Assembly: GCA_963855995.1 (NCBI GenBank)
Contig: OY979717.1
Span: forward strand, 23,276,746-23,340,745
DNA: 64,000 nt
Direction of reading: 5' to 3'
Source of the DNA: Muricea muricata
Lineage: Eukaryota; Cnidaria; Anthozoa; Malacalcyonacea; Plexauridae
Positions 41,001 through 50,000 of this stretch are shown piece after piece. Position 1 is the stretch's first letter. Every line of letters begins with the position of its first letter. The position numbers were made by a program, and so were the translations under genes. Under the pieces are notes generated by a model. That model saw only the letters and a program-made list of their open reading frames with translations, made no database searches and was not told where the DNA came from.

Positions 41001-44000
41001 TCAAAACTCTTGCAGGTAAAGGCGTTACGTTTTTATATGATAAATCAGTCTAATAAGTTGAGAATCTCACCATGTTTAGATTTTTAAAACTAAGAAGCAC
41101 GACAGCTGTCTGGAAACTTCAGTTTATTAAGAAGTTATGTTGGTCATGTTAGTTTATGGCGCATCGAAGGCAAAGTGGTTACAAAATGTACAAAGTGTAT
41201 AAAAATGGCCATCGTAGTATTTCTGGAAACTACAAGCCAATATCTGTTTTATTGACCATCAGTAAAATTACGCGATATATTACATGATCAACTACATAAC
41301 TATTTAACAAAGTTTGACCTCTTCAGTGGCACTCAATTTGGAATTCGAAAACTCCACTTCACAACTGGTGCATTACTAGACTGCATTAACGAATGGTATA
41401 TAAATCTAGACAGAAAGATGTTTAACCTGGTAGTTTTAATTGGTTTGAAGAAAGCGTTTGATACTGTTAATCACCAAATTCTATTGAGTAAAATACAGCT
41501 TTATGGGATAAAAAGGACAAGCTCTAACTTTGTTCAAAACTGAAAACAAAGTGCCAATTGAAAAAAAAATTTCAACGGAGCGCCTGATCATATGTGGTGT
41601 ACCACAAGGCTCGATCTTAGGGTTATTATTCTTTTTGTTGTACATCAATGATCTACCTCGCTGCCTAGGCAACACAAAACCAAGGTCGTTTGCTGATGAG
41701 ACAAATCTTATAGCTTCAGCAAATTCTATGACTGACCTCGAGGCAGCAGTAAATTCTGATTTGGAGATGGTTTATAGCTAGTAAGCTTAGCCTCAATGTG
41801 GCTAAGACTGAGTTTATATTCATTGGCTCGAAACCGTTGATATAAAATATTTCACATCATTTCATTCAAAATGAATAAAATTGAACCAGTTTATGGTTGT
41901 AAAACTCTCGAACTAAAAAATTGACCAGCATTTGTCTTGGAAAGGTAATACTGATACGATTTGTGAAAAAGTGATAGCGATAATCTCTGCTACTCGTCCG
42001 TTTTTCAACTACGGCTGGGAAGTATGGGGTGTATGTGCCGAAGGCCAGTCAAAACGATTGCAAAACGGCAAGATAGAGCAGCTAGAAGTATTTTGGATGT
42101 AAGCAGTGACGTAGAGTGTACGACTGACCTGCGTGCTTTGGGCTGGGGCCACTTAAAACGGAAAGAAAAAAAGGCAAAGCAAAGACTATGTATAAGCTAT
42201 TAAACAAAGTGGGTCTTAAATCACTCACCAAACTATTTTCGTAGAAGTGTGGTAAAACAAATTATTGCTCTTTTTTGCTTACCTAAACCACGCACAAATA
42301 ATATAATAATAATAATAACTTTATATATACTGTTAATTATCCCATCAGCAATACTGCTGGTATTAACGGGAGAACAGTGTTTATGAATATTTTAACAGGA
42401 ATATACAGTCATATATGTTACTGACCTAAAACGAATTACAGACTATACAAATACTATTTACTGAACAATTTACAATTATATACTACATATGTGGGATGCA
42501 TTGTCAATAGCTGCAAGATAAGTATAAACAGAACGTTTAAAACGGGAGAGTGATGTAATGTCCCTTAATTCGGAAGGCAACGAGTTCCAGTCTTTAGCCG
42601 CAGCATATTTAAATGTGGACTGTCCCATGGCAGATTTAACTGTTGGAAGGTCAAGTAATGTTTTATCTCTCAAGTTTCTTTGGTAAACATTAAACCTAAA
42701 TTTAAATGTGTCTTTTAATTGAATTGGACAATCCATATTGTTTACTAATCTAAAGATACAAATGAATCTTAAGAAACGTCTTCTACTACACAGTGTTAGC
42801 AACTTTAACTCATTGCGCATGTCTTGCGTACATTTCCGTCTGCCTTGATGGAGAATGATCCTCATTGCACGATTCTGTAGCTTTTCTACGCGTTTAGTTT
42901 GAGTTATTCCACACTCGTGCCAAACAGTTGAACCATAGTCCAGAATAGGAAGTACCGACAAATAGTTTCATGTACGATGGAACACACCTTTGGAATTCTA
43001 TGACAAAAGAATTTAAGGAAAGCAAATCACTTCCTTTCAAGAAAGAAAATCTCTAGTCATATCAGTGCGTAAAAACTACTGCCTGTAAATAAATTACCTG
43101 TAAATAGTTCATTACTTCGTTACTTTGTTAAATTCTCTATGTCTTATAATAATTAAACTTAATTATTATTTTTTGTAAATAGCTTCTGTACTTACTTATA
43201 GTAGAAATCAGCTGCAGTTGACGGGGTCAGCGTGTATAAATAAAGTTATACTACTACTACTACCACTACCACTACCACTACCACTACCACTACCACTACC
43301 ACTACCACTACCACTACCACTACCACTACCACTACCACTACCACTACCACTACCACTACCACTACCACTACTACTACTACTTGAAATTAGTATAGGAGAG
43401 TACGCTCTGTCAGAAGTCGTGGGTTCCCCCGAGGATTACACTTTCATTCTCATGGGAAACTGACAAGATGCGTTATAGGGTGTATGGGGCGACAGTAACT
43501 ATATAAACAGTTGTAAGGACCCTGCTCTTATTGCCAAACTAAGTAAGGCATCACATATTCTCGCTATCTAATATGTTTGGATATAAAAAATATTGGAATA
43601 TTATTTCATAAATTTGTTCTCCACGAGACCATGAAGTGTATGTAAATTATGCAGCAATCATATGTAGCAATCATATTTCATCATAATTATCATAATTATC
43701 ATTATTATTGACCTGCCTGGTTATATAAGTCCATCTGTCCTCACCGGAGATATATTGCGTCCTGATCTTGTGCTTACAATTGAAAACAAGTGCATGTATA
43801 TTTTAGAACTTACTGTCGGATTTGAATCTAACCTTCTGCATAATGCAAGGCGTAAGAGAGAAAAATATCAGGATCTATTTAAGGAACAGTTGAAAAAAAT
43901 ACGAAAAAGCACAATTTGTGAATGTATCTATTAGTTCTTTAGGCGTGTTAAGTGGAACTTCATTAAGTTTAATTGAAATGTTGAAAGATCTGGAATTTGA

Positions 44001-47000
44001 TGAAGCATGTCGAAAGTATCTTGTTAGAAAAATAATTAACACTTGTATTAGGTCCACATATTATATATTTTGTAAACGAAACAAAGTCTGGGATAACCCA
44101 GAACTAATGTCATACTAATATTTTATATAGAAAGAGTTAATTCAAGTAGACACTGATAAACTACCTGTTAAAGTGAGGTTTATCATTGTAATTTATATAT
44201 CGTTTAAAACTAACAAAAGTTTCCATTATTATTATTGTTAATGTAAAATACGTACATATCTGATTTACATATTTGATGTCATTGATATTTTTGATAAATT
44301 CAATAGATGTAGTCAAAGAAGATGAGGTGTTTGATTTCCTACAAGAAATTGATTTGATGAAAAACATTGGAAAGCACCAAAATGTCATTCAAATGTATGG
44401 TTGTTGTACGACATGCCGTCCAATATGTCTAGTTTTGGAGTACGCTCCAGGAGGAAATTTATTAAATTACCTCAGATCCCTCAAAAAGAAGGTAATGTAT
44501 AGGAGAAGAGAATCGGAGAAGCGACGAAACTTTCCAAACATATGCACTTTCCTTTTTGAGTCATTATGCAGCATGTTTTCGTCTGTATAATTAATTATTT
44601 ATTAATTCATATTATTTTTGTATACATTCGGTTAACAAGCTGCCTGCACAATAACTAAGAATGACATTTAGTAGAAAATTCTGCCAAGTAGATTAATTCA
44701 CTGTATGTGTTAACCTTTTGTTTGGCAGCAAATATGTAAAATTTCGTGAGATTTTTTCACTCCAGTACAATAATATCATTAATACATTTTGGGTTGACCC
44801 CACTCAGATTTACTGCAAAATGCCCTAGTGAAACCCAAGAATATGCACCTATCTTATGCCTGAATATATATTTTTATAGTGCAAAGACATAGCAGCTGCA
44901 CGGGCGTATGCATTTTTTAACTCTGAAAAGGTAATTCAATTGAAATGCATAGATATTACGAAACCTTGCTGGATCCTCAGAGCAGCATATACATGCAGAG
45001 AAGTTGTAGTTCTATTATTAGAGACCTTTAGTTTGGCGTTTACGGCAAACGGCAAACCTCAAGCGTGTTCATTATTATAAAAACGAAATCATGAACCGTG
45101 AAGTGCTCAAACTAAACGATGTATTCAATAAATCGAAAATACTGATCTACGATGTACTTGTATGACCACCGAAAGGAATCACTGACGGAAAACAGTTTAG
45201 GGCCTCAATCGTTTGACGTTCGAGTTGACGTTTCACGTTTGTAGTGAGCCGCTATGAGCATGTCTAGCAGTTCAATTGTAGAATTCAAACATGAAACGCC
45301 ACAATTCAAACGTGAGGCCTTGTAAGCAGGAAAATAATTGACGTCAGTCAGCAAGTGTCTGTGATCGAACGATCTATCTATGTGCAGTGTATTTATTCTT
45401 ATTAATAGTTCGTATAGGCAAAACATTTCACGGTCACTAGTTTTATTTCTATCTCAAAGGACGTGTCTCAGGTTTGCCGTTTGCCGTAAACGCCAAACTA
45501 AAGGTCTCTATTACGTCATGAAGATACTTCTAATTCTTTGCACCAATCATATCTTGCATCAATCATTCATGAAATTATATTTAAGCATACTTATATTGAG
45601 TTTTCAGGCTTTGCATGATCGTATTCTAGAAATCTTGACAAAATTTTTCTTTAGCTTGGTCCTTTGCTGGACTTAACTTTTTTGAACTTATATTTTACTT
45701 GCACGTTCGGCATTGTGTTATAGTAGGTTTGTTTAATATGTATTTTCTCTTAAATGCATTTCATTCATAGAAAAAGTTCGCGAAGTTTTTTGAGCCAGGT
45801 GAGATGCCTGATCCATCGACCTCTTACTCCTTTCCCTTTGAACCGTATAAACGGCCTAAAGAATCTGAAAGAACAGTAGAAGAAGTTGAAGGTATTTATA
45901 ATATGTACAATAAACAGATTACGTCTCTGACAAGATGTCATTGCTGGATTTGGGAAAATAAATCTTGAGACCAGACAAGCGTCGTAAAAGTCGGATGCAT
46001 CTTACTGTTAACAAATTAATCATATCATATTCAAATCGCCCAATTCAGTATATTCATCGACGCTTTGCACGAAGCTTTGAGTTCGCAATGTTGCATTTCA
46101 ATAATTTGCACGAAAGTTATGAGTTAGAACTTCCACTGAACATTATTTCTGTTTACCTTTGATGAAGGTTTCTGGAACATGCTGATTCACTACGTTCGCT
46201 ATTGTTTTAGCTTTGAATTTAGAGATTGCGGCCAAAATCAAGGAAGAACTCCGAACTGCATTAGACACAAAGGAGCTAGAGTCGTTTGCTCGACAAATAG
46301 CTTGTGGGATGGTAAGTGATGTACGCATCCACCCCCATGCATTATTCGCATGTTCTTTCCTTATAGTTAAATGTATTTAAAGTTTTTCAAATTTATCTGA
46401 AATCTGAAAAATCTGAAATATTTATTTTATTTTGTAAATAGATAGAATACATAAAGTAACGATTTCCTTTATGTATATTATCCATTATTAATATAGTGCA
46501 ACTTTGTGAAACTTATCTATTATTCAAGGAACACATTGCTAATCTTGATATCATTCACCGTGACTTGGCGGCAAGAAATATACTACTTGGCGAAAACAAA
46601 GTTCTTAAAATATCAGATTTTGGCCTGTCACGCGAGGGAATGTACGTCAAGCAAACTGTTGGAAAAATTCCATTTCGCTGGTTATCAATTGAAGCTATCG
46701 TTGAAAGAACTTACACTACTGCCAGTGATGTGTAAGTTTTGAATTAAACGAATAAAACATTTTCAGTCGCACGTTCTGTGAACGTCTCCCTAAAAGGATT
46801 CCTTCTATGGTAATTTCCGCGTTTTCTAGCATGATATTAGTTTGTGGAACAGGTAACTTTCTTGATATCAAAAAAATCCATAGTCTGGAAATGTCTACCA
46901 TACTAGGATTTGCCCAAACCAATAGCACGGACTAGATTTACCAGACATTTTTCCTGGTACCTGGTATATACAATTATTATTGAAAATCAAAATCAATGCT

Positions 47001-50000
47001 ACTCCCAATAAATGTCCATAATTTTTTTACAGTGTCAGCTAGTAATTAAACAAGACTGAGTGCTTTATTGGGATGAAAACAGCAAATGTACTATAGATAA
47101 GATAGGAGAGTTATTGTAATTTCAGCTAGCAAGTAATATATTATTTAGTTTATATATAGCCTTGCTTGAGATCAAGTACAGTAATCATCTTTAACCGGTC
47201 ATTGCTACTGTTTTATTACAATTTTCCGTTCTTTAGATGGGCGTTTGGAGTTGTACTATGGGAAATATGTACATTAGGTATACAAATCATCCATTGTGTT
47301 TCCTTTCGTTACAAATACAGTAGGTTTACCAGGGATAATTAGGAGGCCATATACCATTGTGTGTGATGTACAGGGTGTCCTAAAAACCGAAATTATTAAG
47401 AAATTCATATAACTATGTATTTCTTTACAAATTCTTTATTATTTTGAATGGGAAATATATTTAAATGTTAATGGTTCGGCTTTTCTGGGACACCATGTAT
47501 AAGTTCATCACTGTCGTAAAAATACTGCAGCCAGCAGAATTCGCAACTTAACACGCGTCATGTCTTATTGCATCTTATTCATATTCATTAATAAACAGCA
47601 TGTCCTCCCAAAAGGGCCACCCTTAAGTGCTAGTGCTCGTATTTGAAAGCTTTATCTCCGTAATGATTCAATTCGGGGTTATTGTGGCGAAACGATTTTT
47701 TGCAAGTTTATCAATTATATGTCACGTCACTAATTTGTTGTATCTTTTTTGCAGGAGATGTACCATATTCGAATGTAAATGATAAAGACTTGCCAGATTT
47801 CTTGCTCGCCGGAAAAAGATTAGAAAAAGTGGACAGTTGTACAGATGACATGTAAATATAAATTTAGGTTTGTTCTCTTGAGCAAAATGAAAAACTCATG
47901 ACTTAAATTCCCATTCTCTGTTCCTCCTCATACGACATGAGTACGTACGAATTACATGACTTTGAAATGCCGTTATTCACTGTTAAGATTTCAAATAATG
48001 CTGAAGTGTTGGAGTCATTTACCTGAAGAAAGACCGTCGTTCAGTGAACTGTCGAAATGCCTGTGGGACCTAGAGCACACTGGAAGCACTTACGTAAATC
48101 TAGATAGCTTAGTGCAACAGTCTGTTGATGATGATGAAGGTACACGCTTTCACTTTATTGTCTAATTAACTCGTAATAATAGGTATAGGCATAAGCAGTT
48201 TGTTTTAAATAAGAGTTTTAACTCCGTCTCAAGCAATTCAAAACTTCAAACAATTGATTATAGAATGGATTTTTTATGGAATGGCTTCTATATTTACTGT
48301 GAAAAATGTCTTAGCAAATTCAGGGGCATGCATACCACTCCCGTTTTGCAGAGCCTATGGTATAATTATAAAACATAAAAGTCTTCGTTGTTCAAGAGGT
48401 AATCGAATAACATGTTTGATGTGTAAACCTCATATAGATAACGAGAACCAAGAAGAAGTAGAAAAGGTAAGACACGCAGCAAATACTTTTCAATAGCGTA
48501 ATTTAGTGTACAAACTTTAAACAAACAAACTAAAATCAACTTTTACATGACTACAAATGAAAGATATCCTGCCATATTTACATATCAACTTCCACTTGAA
48601 GTTTTCTCAGTGTCTTCCACTGATCTGCATAAAACTGAATAAAGCATCCTTTTGAATTCAGTGACCCAATTTTAAAGCCAGAATATCTATAATGAGAGGA
48701 TATACTAAAATCGATCAAAATTTCTGGAAATCAAATCGCGACGTGTAAAAATACTGGCCAAATTATCCAGTAGTATCTTGTGTAGAGTTAGATGGTACAC
48801 GCGAGGGTTACTCGCGAATCTTCACGAACACGAACTCGAATCAGGGAACGGAAAAAAAAATCGGAAAGCATGTTCTGAGTCTTAATCGGAATTTAAATCT
48901 GTAATCCTGTTTCATTCGCTTAATTAATTTCAATTTTTTTCTTCGCAACGTTCATTTATTCCCACCGATAACCTAAAAATGTAAAAACCTCTTCTACTAC
49001 GTCAATAGTGTGAATGTATAATAGTAGTGGAATAATGGATAGTCTAATGTGGCCACCATATTGGCATGACAGAAGCTTTATCAAGTTGCATGTACTTTCA
49101 GATACTACGGGGTCCATATTCGTTGGCGGATGTAAACCCCTCTCGCGGATTTCCACCCCTCGTATATTTTATCATCGTGTTTTGAGTATTGTATCAAAGC
49201 GTTTTCATTTATTGTAAATCTCATGCATCTGATTTATTTTAAAAATTTAACCTTATGTGTACAGTCCAGGGGTAAAGAATTCAGTCAAATATACGATTCA
49301 TTTTTGTCCTGCAACATTGGCTTAATTATTTCTATGGTCTTGAAATGTGCGACAAGCGCATGAAGCATTCACATAAGCATTTTACTTGTTGGAATTGCTA
49401 TCTGCATCCTAAATAAATATATATGAATATATAAAATATTTCAGTTTTTTCCCTAAACATGTCAAGAACAATGTGCTGCATTCTATTCAATCCTAGGTTT
49501 GCATCTAAATCACTTCTTTTCGTCATTAAGTAAATTCCAGTGCCATTAAGTATATTATGCCATCAGGTAACATATCAGTAATGTTTGACTGCAGAAGAGA
49601 TGTAACATTATCAAATGTACGTAAAACATGTTGTACTCATTTACCCTCACAAGGTAACGTTTGAATGCAAGCCGATCGGTAATGCCTTCGCCTTAGCTCG
49701 GGTTATTTCGTTATGTTACGGATCATAACTGTGTATATGGGCAATCAGAACAAGGTATATTGTAGATGAGATTCGTACGTTTGTCAGGTGCAACTTGACT
49801 TTTAAGGAAACAAACATTCTTTGTAGTGTTTTTAATGGCTTAGTTGTTAGCCTGATCTTCGAAGTGGTCGGTTATTCCACTTATTGCCTTTGGTTTCGCA
49901 TTTCAACGTATTGCTTGTAAATACTTTATTTGAAAGCTCGTTCGATAAAATATTTAGTCAGAAAACGTGTATTTTAATCATCATCGGAAGGATATGCGTA

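Noticed and set aside
43218-43463. 81-codon frame with a long LPLPLP run
   Set aside because: Translation of the (CTACCA)n microsatellite.
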